A DNA stretch of 64,000 nt from Acanthacorydalis orientalis (Eukaryota; Arthropoda; Insecta; Megaloptera; Corydalidae): the NCBI GenBank assembly GCA_034766995.1, contig CM068319.1:24503959-24567958 (forward strand). The letters run 5' to 3'. Every line of letters starts with the position of its first letter. The stretch's first letter is position 1. Positions 27,779-41,550 of the stretch are shown in pieces. A program made the position numbers and the translations under genes. The notes under the pieces are model-generated. The model was not told the origin of the DNA, searched no databases, and saw nothing but the letters and a program-made list of their open reading frames with translations.

Positions 27779-27903
27779 ATCTATAAAATAATTAATACAT
27801 TCAAGAGACAATCATTTATTTAGTAATTGTAAAATATAATTTCTTTAACAATTATTTAATATTTGTCTATAAAATGATTAATATACTCAAGAAAATACAT
27901 TTA
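27779..27903. repeat. imperfect direct repeat, about 38-bp units
   Basis: TCTATAAAATAATTAATACA (from 27780) and TCTATAAAATGATTAATATA (from 27867) are each followed by a TCAAGA-ACAT-like block, with about 50 bp between units. Confidence 0.45.
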
Positions 27904-28182
27904 ATTTCACATTTGTGAAATTAATCCTTATTAATATTTATTATTAGCTGTTCCTCTCACATAAGTATTGTTTGTGTAAAACCATATATTTGATTATCAA
28001 CCATATAAAAGTATATACAAACTAAAATTACCACCATTAATTTGTAAATAATAATCAATTGAAATAAATATAATTTTCAATTGCTATGAGGAGAATATTA
28101 AATCGTTGTCAAATTATAAAAAATATATGGATGTGAATTAAATTTCTGTTTCTTATTTTTAAAGTAATATTATAAACCTTAT

Positions 28183-28187
<5 letters not shown>

Positions 28188-28231
<44 letters not shown>
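28188..28231. repeat. (TA)n
   Basis: About 44 bp, followed by CACGTGTGTGTACG. Confidence 0.92.
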
Positions 28232-28234
<3 letters not shown>

Positions 28235-28424
28235 GTGTGTGTACGTTATGAAACAAAAGATATAAAAAATATAGGAACACAAATAAACACGAATTATAGA
28301 TAAAATAGGACAATAGCTAAATAGTTTCCAAATTGAAATTGATACACTTTACTGTACGAAGACAACGCAATTGACAGCTAACCGGGAATTCAAACAACAT
28401 AAAAAAACCAAAAAAGAAATGAGA

Positions 28425-28572
28425 AATTTTATTTGGAAATCAAGAGGAGAAAAGTTAGAGAATCGTTCAAATTAGAAGATTTCGAATGAAGTCTTTATCC
28501 AGCAATGGATACAGACTTATTAAAGAGCACTGTTGATCATTTATAATAATAATAATATATAATAATAATAAC
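28425..28572 (+). mobile_element. 3' end of a non-LTR retrotransposon (copy B)
   Basis: Plus-strand reading NEVFIQQWIQTY (about 28484-28525) aligns with copy A's [13 protein letters not shown]. Upstream LENRSN resembles the usual DRxxW segment, with a stop codon between. The tail has decayed from GAT repeats to ATA/AAT repeats at about 28540-28572. Older and more degraded than copy A. Confidence 0.55.
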
Positions 28573-28599
28573 ACTTATTGTTACTTTAAATATTACAAC

Positions 28600-28745
28600 A
28601 ATCGATATTTTTTATGATTGTTCTGTATGAATCCTGAAGGCCATGTATGAGTTTATTTCTTCTACGACCGGTTTCGATCGACTCCTGTTTTCAAGCAGAT
28701 TCATGCAGATTTTAAACTGGTATATGACTTGTGCAATATTTATTC
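28600..28745. repeat. possible dispersed repeat with GACCGGTTTCG core
   Basis: Contains TTCTACGACCGGTTTCGATC then CTCCTGTTTTCAAGCAGATTC. Phrases of the form GACCGGTTTCG followed within about 30 bp by a TTCAAG-like block recur in insect interspersed repeats. Only one copy is in this window, so the call rests on general resemblance. Confidence 0.3.
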
Positions 28746-29263
28746 AGATTGCATAATTACTGCAAAAATATCCCCATTACAATCAATGCAGCAAAAATCG
28801 TGTTCCAGAATTAGTTCAAAATCAATTTGAAAATGATGTATGTCGAAATTGTCTTGTAAGTAATAAACTCATGTGGTACCTCCAAAGTTTACACAGAACA
28901 ATCATGAATAATACGAACACAGAAAAATAACCAATTTATACCCACATAATAAAATCTCAGACCTGTGACACTGTCCTTAAAAACAACACGTCTACATACT
29001 TTGTGAAACGACACGAATTCAAACATAGCGTAATGACAAAGACCACCGATGCGTTCAAACCTGAGTTCGACTCTTACTGAAAATAAACTCGACTTTTATT
29101 TTATATTTTTAATTTTTTATATTCATTTTCATTTTTTTTAATATATTTTTACATTTTACATATTTTTTCAATAATTTAAGACTAAAAATGATGAGAACTG
29201 GACGGGCGCACATTTAAGAACGGGTGATTTGCTCAATTAATCTGTTGAATGGAAATCGATATT

Positions 29264-29266
<3 letters not shown>

Positions 29267-29311
<45 letters not shown>
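29267..29311. repeat. (TA)n
   Basis: About 45 bp at the left side of dispersed-repeat copy 2. Confidence 0.92.
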
Positions 29312-29319
<8 letters not shown>

Positions 29320-29334
29320 AAGATATATGTTAGT

Positions 29335-29425
29335 ATGTCTATATAATCATTATTTCAGTGTTATTTTATATATGAGATAAACATATTTGAGTACCATAGA
29401 AACCTCGACGTCATAAATAATATGT
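29335..29425. repeat. dispersed repeat, copy 2 (second half only)
   Basis: Shares ATGTCTATATAATCA, TATATGAGATAAACATATTTG and CGACGTCATAAATAA with copy 1 in the same order and orientation, lacking about 16 bp in the middle. Preceded by the (TA)n array at 29267-29311 and followed by TATG repeats and another (TA)n-(GA)n array. Confidence 0.65.
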
Positions 29426-29439
29426 ATGTATGTATGTAC

Positions 29440-29490
<51 letters not shown>
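29421..29490. repeat. (TATG)n-(TA)n-(GA)n
   Basis: Three motif types in a row on the right side of dispersed-repeat copy 2. Confidence 0.93.
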
Positions 29491-29492
<2 letters not shown>

Positions 29493-29760
29493 TTCTAGTA
29501 TTTAATAATTGATGTAAAATCAAAACTGATACATTGAAATGAAAAACAAGAACTCCAGTTATTACATTTTTCTAAAATTATATTTTTAAACATAATTGAA
29601 GTATTATTTTTGTATTGGAAACTCAGAGTCTTCTTCAAATTCTCTTCAGTTTGGCAAATACTTTGTTATTTTACTTCTGCACCTCTAACTATACAAGAAA
29701 GGAATACTTTTAAAATAAAAAAAATATTGAATACAAATAGATATGACCTGTTTTCGAATG

Positions 29761-29764
<4 letters not shown>

Positions 29765-29806
<42 letters not shown>
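29765..29806. repeat. (TA)n
   Basis: About 42 bp. Confidence 0.92.
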
Positions 29807-29807
<1 letters not shown>

Positions 29808-30157
29808 AGCTATTTTTGGTGTAAATCTAAACATAAAACAAGAAATGTAAAAATAGTATATTTTTCAGATTCTTATTATTTTTCTATTATATACTTGCTT
29901 ATTGTTTTCAAATATACCTTTTTATAACAGAAAGTAAAACATACACATTCTAACGGATTAATTTTGAATCTAAAAATATATTGAAGTATGCATAAGACAT
30001 ATTTTCGCACAAAAAGGTACATACATTTGAATAAAATAACACATGTGTTTTATCAATGTTAAGAAGCAGAATTACTGATAACTACAATCAATTATAGTTC
30101 GTGCTTAAATACAAATAACGATTACAAGATTTTCATTATCAATGTCAACATCAAATG

Positions 30158-30233
30158 TATGTAAGTATGTATGTGTGTGTGTCCGTGTATGTGTGTATGT
30201 GTGTGTGTGTATGTATGTTTGTATGTGTGTGTG

Positions 30234-30268
<35 letters not shown>
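30158..30268. repeat. (TATG/TG)n-(TA)n
   Basis: About 80 bp of irregular TATG and GTGT followed by about 30 bp of TA. Confidence 0.92.
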
Positions 30269-30272
<4 letters not shown>

Positions 30273-30898
30273 TTATTTATAATATCAATGTAATTATTTC
30301 GATAAAAACATACATACTTATTTGTAAAAAATGTCAGAATGTTGCAATGTATACATTTATTGTACAACTGTTCACATTTCAAACAATTTTTAATACTGAT
30401 ATAAATATATATATACATATGGAATGTGAATATTTATTTTGACTGAAACCATTTTTTACAAGGTCTGACATTAAATACTAGTACTAATTGTTTTAAATAA
30501 AAAAATCATTCTTTTCAATAATTGCTTTTTAAAAAGAACGTTTACTCGTTTCCACGATCAAAAACATCTCTGAAATAACAATATTTTATTTACTTATGTT
30601 TTATAACATTGTATTAACCACATTTTTATAATTTGTTACAAAAACGGAAGATATATTTGACCTTAATATGATTACAGTAAATATTTTGCATGTATCTAGT
30701 TCATTTATGATTGTTTTAATGTGCTTTTTTACAATAAGTAAATTTTAATATTTTATATAAATGAAACAAAAATCAAAGAAAATTTCTGATATAGAATTAT
30801 AATATTTTCGATAACAATAAGATGTTTTACTGCTGGATATTCTTAATCGTTTTGAGTTGATACAACTTTTCTTGCAGATATATTTAAATTGTATTTGT

Positions 30899-30904
<6 letters not shown>

Positions 30905-30966
<62 letters not shown>
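30905..30966. repeat. (CT)n-(TA)n
   Basis: 30 bp of CT joined to 32 bp of TA; the flanks TTTGTACAAAT and ATTTGTACAAAC repeat each other. Confidence 0.93.
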
Positions 30967-30970
<4 letters not shown>

Positions 30971-31210
30971 ACAAACAGTATATATATCTCAAGAGATATT
31001 TATTTATTGATATAAATTGATGTGATTATTTTTATTTTACTTGTCCTAAATAAGTTTTCTCCTTTTGCGCACAACGAAACAAAAATTGGGTCAAGAGTTA
31101 TTTTCACGGTTTATCAGGGTATAATAACAAATCAGACACTGTTGAAATATTATTGACGTCGTTATGAAGGTGAAAGTAATTATGAATTCTAGTAATTCAA
31201 CTATACATAC

Positions 31211-31213
31211 ATA

Positions 31214-31251
<38 letters not shown>
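31211..31251. repeat. (TA)n
   Basis: TA runs split by TGTGTG. Confidence 0.9.
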
Positions 31252-32538
31252 CGAAATGTTATACATGAATATTATAAATTTTCCAAAAAGTGCAATGAAT
31301 CTTTTATTACTGTTTTATATAATTCACAAACTTGCATTAAAATTAGATATCAAAGAAAAAATAATTGATTACCTTGTTTAAACATACTATCGACACAGAA
31401 ATAAATTTAATTATCAAATTCATGATATCCACAGTTTAATAAAAAAAATTTTTGAATCGATAATCACAAGAAAAACGAAAGTGAGTAATGTAAAGCAGTT
31501 TAATTTTTTTAGTTTAGTTTTTTAATATATACTATTGTATATTTTTAAAAACATTAAAGCGTTTAATCACTCACTTTTGAAAATAAACTAGAAACGTTTG
31601 TATGCATTTATATACTAAATGGGATACGTATATTTTATAATATTATTTTTTTTAACAAAATCTATGCTGTTCTTCTTTTTAAACAATTCAAAGTTTTGAA
31701 TGTTCAAATTTATTTTATTAATTTATTTGTTTTTCTTTGGAAAACGTATATATTATACAGTGCTTTAATGTTTATTAGAGTTGAAAAGCACATACACAAT
31801 ACAGAACTAATTAATAATAATAAATATTGTTTTAAATTTTTGTTAATCGTTTGTTTTGGAACTGAATTACTTTTTAATTTTTAACGAAAATTTGAGTTTT
31901 ATAATTATTGTTTTTGTGGTTATATACATTGTACCTAAATTTACTGTATGAATTAATTTTCACCTTTCAGACACTATAATAATAAATCTATTTTTGTACG
32001 TTAGTTGTCTGATGATCTCATTTCCATTACAATGCGCATAAGCCTTAATCAAATAATAGTAATAGTTTTTGGAACAGTGTCATTTTGATTTTTACAAATG
32101 ATTTATTCGCACCTCTACTAATCGTAAAATGTTTTTCTAATCAAAAATATTTTAATAACATTATTAATTATTTTGATTAAATTCAGCTTATAAAAATAAT
32201 GAGTACATACATTATATATTACGGTACATACATATTACGGTTTTTATTGACAATTAATTATTAAAAGTTATTTAATTATTTTTGAAAAATCATACATAGA
32301 ATTACAGATAGATACATAGAATTTGTCCATTCAATATTAATTAATGTTTAAAATATCGTATTAAAACAAAATTAAAACAAAAAAAAATTGAAAATTTAAT
32401 GTGAAATATTCGAGACAGCTAAAAAAAATAAAAATGGTAACTGATGAGAAGAATTAAAATTTTATTATAACAATTCTTCATAACTTTCAACTATAAAATT
32501 TTATAAAAAGAACACTTCTGAAGTATGTAAAGAAAATT

Positions 32539-32597
32539 ATATATATATATATATATATTATGTATGTGTATGTGTGTGCGTGCATGTGTAAGCGTGT

Positions 32598-32676
<79 letters not shown>
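32539..32676. repeat. two (TA)n arrays with a TG/CG-rich middle
   Basis: About 20 bp and 68 bp of TA separated by TGTGTGTGCGTGCATGTG. Confidence 0.93.
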
Positions 32677-32682
<6 letters not shown>

Positions 32683-33446
32683 CTACATACATGTGTGCAG
32701 AAAAACATACATAGATAATTTATTACAAACTAGTCAGCTATAATCACAGGTTAGTAGACAAAGCTGTCGACACAATTGTGAAATTATAATTAATGATGAC
32801 ACCATGGACAAAATATTTAACAATCTGAAAATATTATACCTAACTTGTTGATGTTTTTCTTTTCTTTCGACTAACAGTTAGTGTGAAACAGTACATGCTT
32901 ATAATATAAACACGTGAAAAAGCTATTTTGACAGGTACTGTTATATTGTTTGAGTACCATTATCGCACAACTGCATTCTTAAATCGTTTTATGAATTCGC
33001 TGAGTTTTCAAACGCTTTAATATTTTTAACACAATTATATATGCATACATACACACTCACACACATACATATATATATATATAAAATGGAAGTAGATTTA
33101 CTTTACTATTACTGAACCAGTTTGATGTCAATAGAAAAACGTCTCTTGAAAAATCTTGAACAGTGTATAAAATAATGATTAAAAAACTTGAGCGAATACA
33201 GAAAGAAGTATGGAAAGATGTATTCATATTATTGCTCGTGAAGAAAGAAAATTAAATATTTGAATAAGTTGAGATATGAAATTTTACTTTCAGAATAAAC
33301 AATGCTATGATCAAAAAAAGGAATTTTATTTGAAATAGAACAACCATTATATAAAATTATAATTTCTTTTACCTAAATACAACTCAATATATGTTCTACA
33401 ATTATTGAAATTAATTCATTTGCATACACATTATATAATGCGTATC

Positions 33447-33450
<4 letters not shown>

Positions 33451-33502
<52 letters not shown>
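33451..33502. repeat. (TA)n
   Basis: About 52 bp. Confidence 0.93.
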
Positions 33503-33503
<1 letters not shown>

Positions 33504-33769
33504 CAACAGACATAAAAAGGAAATAGAGTATAATAGAACAAATATTAAAGATTGGAGTCGATATCTTATGAATTTTGAATAGAAAGTTATCGTTAAAAAC
33601 AAATATTTTGTACATAAAGCAAATGATGTGCCATGGTTTATATAACGTGAACAATCTAAATATATTTACAATTAAATCGTGTTTCCGGTGTGAATAATAT
33701 TAAAGATAAATTCTATACGTACATGACGATGTCTAACAAACCAAAAAAGGTATATACAATATAGATAAC

Positions 33770-33777
<8 letters not shown>

Positions 33778-33825
<48 letters not shown>
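33778..33825. repeat. (TA)n
   Basis: About 48 bp. Confidence 0.92.
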
Positions 33826-33826
<1 letters not shown>

Positions 33827-34169
33827 CTGAATATATATTAACTGAACTAAAAAATATATAGACACAAATGTATGTATGCGAGCAACACTACATTGAAAAT
33901 GCGTTGACTGAACTCAATGTGTTTGACCATGACAAATGCAAAGAAAACAATACTTTGTAATTTCCCGTTGTCGACTTTTTAACTATGAGACATGTTGTGA
34001 AATTCAGTAATTTACAGAAAAGCTGATTACGTTACAATTTTATCTGAGCTATGTACATTAACGATGGAAAATTATCTTTAGTAGTTTTAGAAGTGAATAA
34101 TTCATTTTTTATACATATAAACCTTATGATATTATATACATATATACACATACATACATACACACACAT

Positions 34170-34173
<4 letters not shown>

Positions 34174-34235
<62 letters not shown>
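34174..34235. repeat. (TA)n
   Basis: About 62 bp, preceded by TACATACATACACACACATAC. Confidence 0.93.
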
Positions 34236-34242
<7 letters not shown>

Positions 34243-35574
34243 ATGATAGCGTACTAAGAATCAATAAATATAATTTTATCATAAATAATCAAAATATTAA
34301 ATTACTACATACAAATGTAAGAAGATTATTAGGATGAGTACAATTAATAAGATATATAAATGTCAACTTAAGGTACATATATGTTACTTACGTTATGAAT
34401 TTTATCTGATTCTAAATTCTAAATTTTTTGCAGTTGTTCAAAATTATAAAGAACAAGTACACTAAATACTATATCTTTTTTTAATAATAATTCAAACTTA
34501 CAATGGAAATAACTGTAAGTAAAAGTGTTCTATTCAAAAAGGCAACCTCAAATAAATATATAATTATATACAATTCGTACATGACACTTCGAGTATGTAC
34601 AAATTTCGGAAATAAATCGTATATAAAAAATTAGAGAAATAATAGAAATAACTACACTTCCAGACTGAGCAAATTGAATACGTCAGTTATTAATTTAATG
34701 TACATTTACAAATAATAGAAGTCCAAAACTGGACAATGATTCGATTTATTGAAAAAATAAGTTAAGGATACTGCAAGTATTAAAATACAATCAATATTTA
34801 CAATAGTATAAAAAGTAAGTAATCAGCCTGAAATTTAGTTTTTATTATCGTATTCTAAGCAGTACCTAAAATAAATTAAGATAATAATTAATGATGATCT
34901 AACACGAAATATTAGAGGCAATAAAGTATGTATCTAAATTATTTCTTTAACTATTAAAACAAATTTTCAATTATATTTATATATTTTCATTAACGAATAT
35001 TCACATAATTAAATATTATCAATTATTGTTTTAAGAAATTATGCTTAATGTGTGATTTAGTTAAGAACACTTTCAATGAAATCATATATACAAGAATCCC
35101 AATTTCTCTACATTGAATTTATAATGAAATAAACAATAGGAGAATGCCTTAATACACACTTGTAATTTACATCGTTCCATTTCTATATGTCAATGTACGT
35201 TTCGAAGAAATTAGTTTTTCTGTGATCATTTTTTTCCTTTTCTTTTCACTTTTCACTGTGCATTCTTATTAATGACTGCCGTCACCTAAATCGATATTAT
35301 TTGTCTGTGAACAAATACGTTTGCTGAAAATTCAATTAAAATAATAAAAACATACTGATCCACATGTACATTTTTTGGTATATTTTTATTGAACATTTGC
35401 TCTTTTTAACTCAATTTATGTTGTTTTTCTCAATATATGTGGATGTACATCGTGGAAACGTTATAATTGAAATATGATATTTTTTTAAGAAAAAAATATG
35501 TAGATTTACTTCAGTTATAATCGTAAAATACAAGTATTAATAAATCTTATATCAGTGAAACCAATTTATTATGT

Positions 35575-35576
<2 letters not shown>

Positions 35577-35647
<71 letters not shown>
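35577..35647. repeat. (TA)n
   Basis: About 71 bp, pure. Confidence 0.95.
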
Positions 35648-35651
<4 letters not shown>

Positions 35652-36112
35652 AAATAACCGAGATATAGTTTAGTGAGTAAATCACGAACTTATGAATTCA
35701 TATACTTTTATTTGTCATTAAAGTCCCTTTTAATAATAACATATTGATGTGAAAATGCAGGACATTAGTAGCATCATATAGAAAGACGAAAATTTTATTC
35801 ATCCACATGTTTTAGATATGTACATTTCAATGTGTATGTATGTATGTGCGTGTGTGTATATATATATAGACTTTCGAAGGAATAATTCAATCAAAATAAT
35901 TTCCGGTAAAAAACTGCTTATTTGAGTTCTTATCTTCAGCTAATGTTTAAAAGTATTAGCACAGCATCAAACAATAATAAATTACGAATGTAATGGAATT
36001 TTTTACTATACCATTTTATACAAACTTTCAAGACTCGGTATAATGACACCTTCGTTGTAAGAATCTACTTTCATCGATTTCTTGAATTTATTTGTAACCA
36101 ATATACATATAC

Positions 36113-36118
<6 letters not shown>

Positions 36119-36160
<42 letters not shown>
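36119..36160. repeat. (TA)n
   Basis: About 42 bp after ATACATATACATATA. Confidence 0.92.
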
Positions 36161-37103
36161 CTTAATTGTAATTCGACAACGTTCTGACTATTCAATGAAC
36201 ACCAAAATATGACTTCATACCATGATGATACAAAATGATGTGTAAATATGTAGATACATGCATGAGACAATATTTAAAACATTCATTTTTACAACACTAT
36301 TTATTACAAAAGACTGATGTTATTACGAATAGTTCATAATTACGAGGAATAACACGTTATATTTTTTTTATTTTCTTTGTGCAATGTGTAAGGATTTTTC
36401 ATTTTCATAATTTACAGTGGACTAATTAGAACAATACAATTTTACAAATTGATGCTGGTAATTATATCTTAAAAATAAATTATTCTAATTTTAATGTATA
36501 TTTTTTAATTAAAATGTTAATAACATAAATATATACTTGAAACATCTTTACTAATTTTATTGAAGTAAACAGTTTTCTAAAAAAGCATACATGTATCAAT
36601 TAAAAAATATTTCGAAAGAAATTACAATGGAAAGTGTGCAAGTATTCAAAATAGCAATAAGAAGTAATTGTAACTGAACCTAAATGCAGTGAAAGTACTA
36701 TATAAATATGCAATAAAAACGATATTATATTTAATGAATGATCTAAATCAATATAAAAATCGTTCGTACGTTGATTACGATAATAACTTCAATCTAAACG
36801 ATTTATCAACATGTCTAATAAATTATATAATTGAAATTTCGTTTATTTCACTTAAATAAAAAAATATTATTTTAGAGTATATATACAAAGTAATGACAAA
36901 ATCCTACAGTTTCTACTTACACTTTTGTTAAAAATACGAGATCAATACATCAAAAACAATTTTAATAAGTTTATCTAATGATAAAAAGAGAACTAAAAAC
37001 TATAACTCTAATGACATATTCTAATAATTTTCTATGAAAGAATTTTTGTGAATATATATTGTTCCTGAGACACTTCAATGAAATAAATTTTTCATTTCAT
37101 AAT

Positions 37104-37127
37104 TAGTTAATTAATTAATTAATTAAA
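37104..37127. repeat. (TTAA)n microsatellite
   Basis: GTTAATTAATTAATTAATTA; a tetranucleotide run, unlike the TA arrays elsewhere. Confidence 0.8.
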
Positions 37128-37189
37128 GTTAAATTATGTAGATTCAGCTATATAGCACAATAAATTATATGTATTTCAATTATTTTGGT

Positions 37190-37380
37190 CATTACGGCAC
37201 ATACAAGCACGCGTAAAAACAAATAAATTCATGTGACGTAATGCAATGTCTACCCCAATGTGTCACCCCTCTGCGCATTTGTAGACGCACCCTCAAAACT
37301 GTGTCCCTTTCTCATCCCGATGTGTAATGTTATTACGGGTGTTTGCTACTCGTAAAGACATTATGTTGTAGATGATAGTG
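37190..37380. other. complex patch with a CRE-like site
   Basis: G+C-richer island (GTCACCCCTCTGCGCATTTG, CTTTCTCATCCCGATG) with TGACGTAA at about 37233, a close match to the ATF/CREB element. No open frame. Confidence 0.25.
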
Positions 37381-38270
37381 AGTAAATAAAGAAGGTACAG
37401 GACTTCAAATATTTTAGTAAATCATTGTACACAATATAAGTCCTAACATGAAACACTACTTTTCCCTTATACATAATATAATGAGGGCAAGTTGTAAATG
37501 AAACTTATTGCGGTTCGGTTCATTTTATATTAAATTAATAGTATTGTTACTTTTTGATACACATGTGATATAATGTACAGAGAAAAATAGATATGCGTCC
37601 GAATTTACACACACATAGGGATGATTCGCAGTTAATATACTAAAAGGTTAGAGAATATATAATCAAATAACGTGAAACAAACATTCATACGAGTAATTTA
37701 CTTTGAAAATTAAACGTAAAAAAATGAATTTCATCCAAAAAGATCAATAATGAAATAATAGAACTTGTGAATTTTATAAGAAATATTATGTATATAACAC
37801 TAATTTAAATGCAGTTTTCACTCGATGCACAATTTCATTACATAGTATTTTTATTCTAAATAATTTCAAGTGCCTGTAAATTTCGAAATTGTTTCAAGTA
37901 TATTATTTTGAAACAAGTTTTTATTTTATGTTTTTACTCAAATATTTATGAAAATAACAAAAATATAATTTTTGTATAGTTCTGCAACTGGCTCGATAAA
38001 CACAAATATCATCCATCAACGATCAAACAAAGTCCTTTTCTATTTAGTTTATTAAGTATAGTCCTATCTTGAACTTATTAATAGTCAACAGGAATGTACA
38101 TTATTTGATATGTATATTATTAGTCATATTGAAGTCATATACGTATATTTACTGTAAAATTAATCTAACTAATCTTAAAATATGAGCAGTTACATAAACT
38201 ATCTTCAGGTAAATTAAATATAAAAATATACAAATACACATCTGAAATTTAATAAGAATAAACGGCATCA

Positions 38271-38459
38271 GTGAAACTATATGAAATGAGAATGATTAAC
38301 GTCGAGAATCACATAAAACAAGAAGATATAATTTCACAAAAATTGATTATTGCATTTTTAGAACAGTTGAAAGTATTCAGCAAGAAAATAAAGATCCAAA
38401 AACAAAGAATGAAAGATGAAGTTGCTTCCATTTTATTGACAATATTCTTAAATATTTGA
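38271..38459 (+). other. 62-codon open frame upstream of retrotransposon copy C, unidentified
   Basis: Charged, Lys/Glu/Ile-rich frame (ENHIKQEDIISQKLI, KDEVASILLTI) not made of simple repeats. Its proximity and shared strand with the LINE remnant at 38840-38995 suggest a decayed fragment of the same element, but no motif proves this. No mam similarity. Confidence 0.2.
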
Positions 38460-38839
38460 AGAGTTAGATCAGATAATAACAGGTCTCCATATGAAACGTA
38501 ATAAAACCAAATGCTGAATTTTTTGTTTTTCCGAAGAAAACGAAATAAAGATACAACGTTTATTAATTTTGGTTAGCTTTGCAACAATGGATCATTTATA
38601 AAAGATGTTAAATAAAAATTGAAAATGAGACCATCTGAAGAAGAATATATTCCCTAAAATGTATTATGTCTGTTCTGTACGAAATTAAAACACTGATGTA
38701 TTCAAAATAATTTAGACAACACATATAATTATGGAAATATATAAGGAACGGCAACAATAAATGCAAGAAGAATAAAGTGTATACTGAAGCAAGAGTTCCA
38801 GACAAAATAACAAGATTGACGTATATAAAACAGAAATGA

Positions 38840-38995
38840 ATGAGGTATATCACAAGAAGTTATAACAAATGGCGAACAGAAATTACTGACTTGAAGTTAA
38901 AAACACCCAGTACGAATACATGTGATAATGTAGTTAGAAAATGTATTGGACATTTTTGGAAAAACGAGGCAGTGGATCGATTAATTTAGAAGAGG
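38840..38995 (+). mobile_element. 3' region of a non-LTR retrotransposon (copy C)
   Basis: Plus-strand reading NKWRTEITDLK then, after a gap, FWKNEAVDRLI and, across a stop and frame change, LEEVYLVVNG. The order RW-EI-D-L, A-DR, EEAYxxQ is the C-terminal signature of many insect LINE reverse transcriptases. The copy is broken by stops and a frameshift. Sequence from about 38230 to 38840 is unusually rich in lysine-coding triplets and may be older parts of the same insertion; I could not identify domains there. Confidence 0.45.
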
Positions 38996-39038
38996 TTTAT
39001 TTAGTAGTGAATGGCCAAAAGTTAAGAATATACAAACG

Positions 39039-39040
<2 letters not shown>

Positions 39041-39099
<59 letters not shown>
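39041..39099. repeat. (CA)n-(TA)n
   Basis: 19 bp of CA joined to 40 bp of TA, just beyond retrotransposon copy C. Confidence 0.93.
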
Positions 39100-39102
<3 letters not shown>

Positions 39103-41146
39103 TTGTGCACTTGCACATATGAAATACTTATTTGTATCTTAAAATTGGAAAAACATATTAATTATGAACCCTAATAAATACAAACAGAACTTAAAATATG
39201 GCAAAATAATGATCTTTTAAGAGTTCTAATACAATTCTATTAATAAATTACAAGTGTATAAAATATTCTCACTATATATTTAATCATTAGCAAAGATTTA
39301 CAAATCAACTATAAAATTTTTGTAACGTCCAAAACTAATCATGAATTTGGTTTCGAAATTAAAACAAAAACAATTCAATACTAGTTTCGCAATTTATAAA
39401 AGTTGTTTTACCTACATTCTGATATCTGGTTCTACTCACTTTTTATATCTATTGAAGTAATTGTTTAAATTTTAATCGAGACAATAATAAAGTTTATTTT
39501 TATATTGTTTTAGATATTTCCCTTCTGATTGGTCGACAATGACAAACACTTTCTCCTTTACTGGTGTCATCAGACTTCTGCGATTTACTATCGCTTAAAA
39601 AATATATTATATATACACTCACTCATACATGTTTGTGTTATGTATACATATATTACAAATTCCATTTCTCAGAAAATAATATTTACTGTGTTTTAAAATT
39701 ATATTTCACGACCTTTCATATGAAATAACTGTATTTACCTCAAAAACAGATTAAAACTGACTTTAAATCATCTAAAATGATTTTAAGGAATTTTTTGATT
39801 TAACAGAATATTGTATCATGTGTATATGTTACTGTTATATAGTAACATGAATATAAATAATGTTTTTCTGACTGTGCTAATATTATCACTTGTATATTAA
39901 TTTACTAAAAAAATATATCTATCTGTTTTTATTTACTTTTTTTTTTGTATTATCATATTGATATTAATTGAAACTTTTAATTCTTTCAATGCGTCTAGAA
40001 TTCTATATGTAAAGAAATAGAATATTTAATATCAAAAATATGTAAGTGGAATGAAAATAACTTTTAGAGAAAAAATATTGTTATTTTCATCTCCTCCGTT
40101 ATATTATATATAAGATAATTTAGTTTGCTTCATATTTTCTCTGATATAATAAACGTTATTACAGACATTCTCGTGTCTCTTGTACAGTAACAGTGAAATT
40201 GGGAATACAAAATATTACACAACCAAGAGTTTATCAACTAACGCCGTTGGCAACTCCGCACAGGATACGATTTTCACGAATTGCACATTTCTAGGCTTTG
40301 GAAACTTTGACCATTAGCTGGTTAGTTACATACAAGATAAACTCAACGGGTTGAATTCAAACAAAGCACAGGGCGTAGCATGGATGATTTGCCTATGTCG
40401 CAAATTCCGATGTAACTTTCTTAAACAGCTACACATAGCAGACTACAACCTCACACAAGCATAAAGAAACTCGTATGCATGGTATATACGTCTGAAATTA
40501 GAGAAGTGAAACAATGTGTGGCATATTAAACAGGTATGTGTATAAGTTGATTTGTCTTGCGGTAATGTAGACACACCAACAAAAAAATCTTAATATAAAT
40601 AATTATGACGACTTTATATCAACAGTTACGTCAAAACATTGAAATTGCGACGACTTACTTATAGCACAATATAGATTTGTAATCGAATTTACACAATGTA
40701 GAACACATTTATGTGCAATTTTTATGCTATAATAAAAGTATAAGCATGTTTTATTGTTATTTCTTAATTAGTGGAAAAGTACGTACGCTTTAAACAATTC
40801 AGATTTTATTTTGTATTTATTTATTACTTCATTATAAATAACTGAAAACCGAGGATGGATCAAAGAAAATTAAAAAAGAATCTGTAAAATTATTAAAAAG
40901 ATAACGTAGCTAGTAGATAACGAACCATATGAACATTTTCATAGCTTAAAGAAATTTGTAACGTTATAATTTTCGAAAATGCAATAAAATGCTTTTATTT
41001 TTTTTAAAAAAAAAAACAATAACAAACTTATCGGTTTATTTTTTAGTTAGGTATGTATGAAATAATATATTCACTTAAAATATTAAACAGTCATATTAAA
41101 TAGAAATCATTTGCTTCACGAATATTTTAAATGTTGGTGTTTACAG

Positions 41147-41164
41147 TCGACTTTTTAAAGTCGA
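41147..41164. repeat. 18-bp palindrome
   Basis: TCGACTTT and AAAGTCGA arms around TT. Confidence 0.8.
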
Positions 41165-41440
41165 ATAAACACAGACAGATGGGTTTTCCTAACATCCCGG
41201 ATTTCATTTTAATGTAATAGATTTTTTTAAAAAATAAGATGAGAATAGAATCAAAAGAACAATTATTTCTTGTACGTACGGCTCTATTTCTTTTACATTT
41301 AATACAATTGATTTGATGTGTAACAACCTTGCAAATAAATATGAGATTAGTAATGAAAGAAAAAGATAAAAGATGACATAGTATCTACATTTCAGATATT
41401 CTTTCAAGTCTTAAAATAACCTTGTAAATATTGTAAATGT

Positions 41441-41476
41441 ACACACACACACACACACAAATACATATACATATAC

Positions 41477-41548
<72 letters not shown>
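41441..41548. repeat. (CA)n-(CATATA)n-(TA)n
   Basis: CA run, four CATATA hexamers, then 65 bp of TA: a graded transition from one motif to the next. Confidence 0.93.

Positions 41549-41550
<2 letters not shown>

Noticed and set aside
29030..29090. GAGTTCGACTC resembling a tRNA B box
   Set aside because: No matching A box, acceptor stem or T-stem pairing around it; the match comes from a local palindrome.
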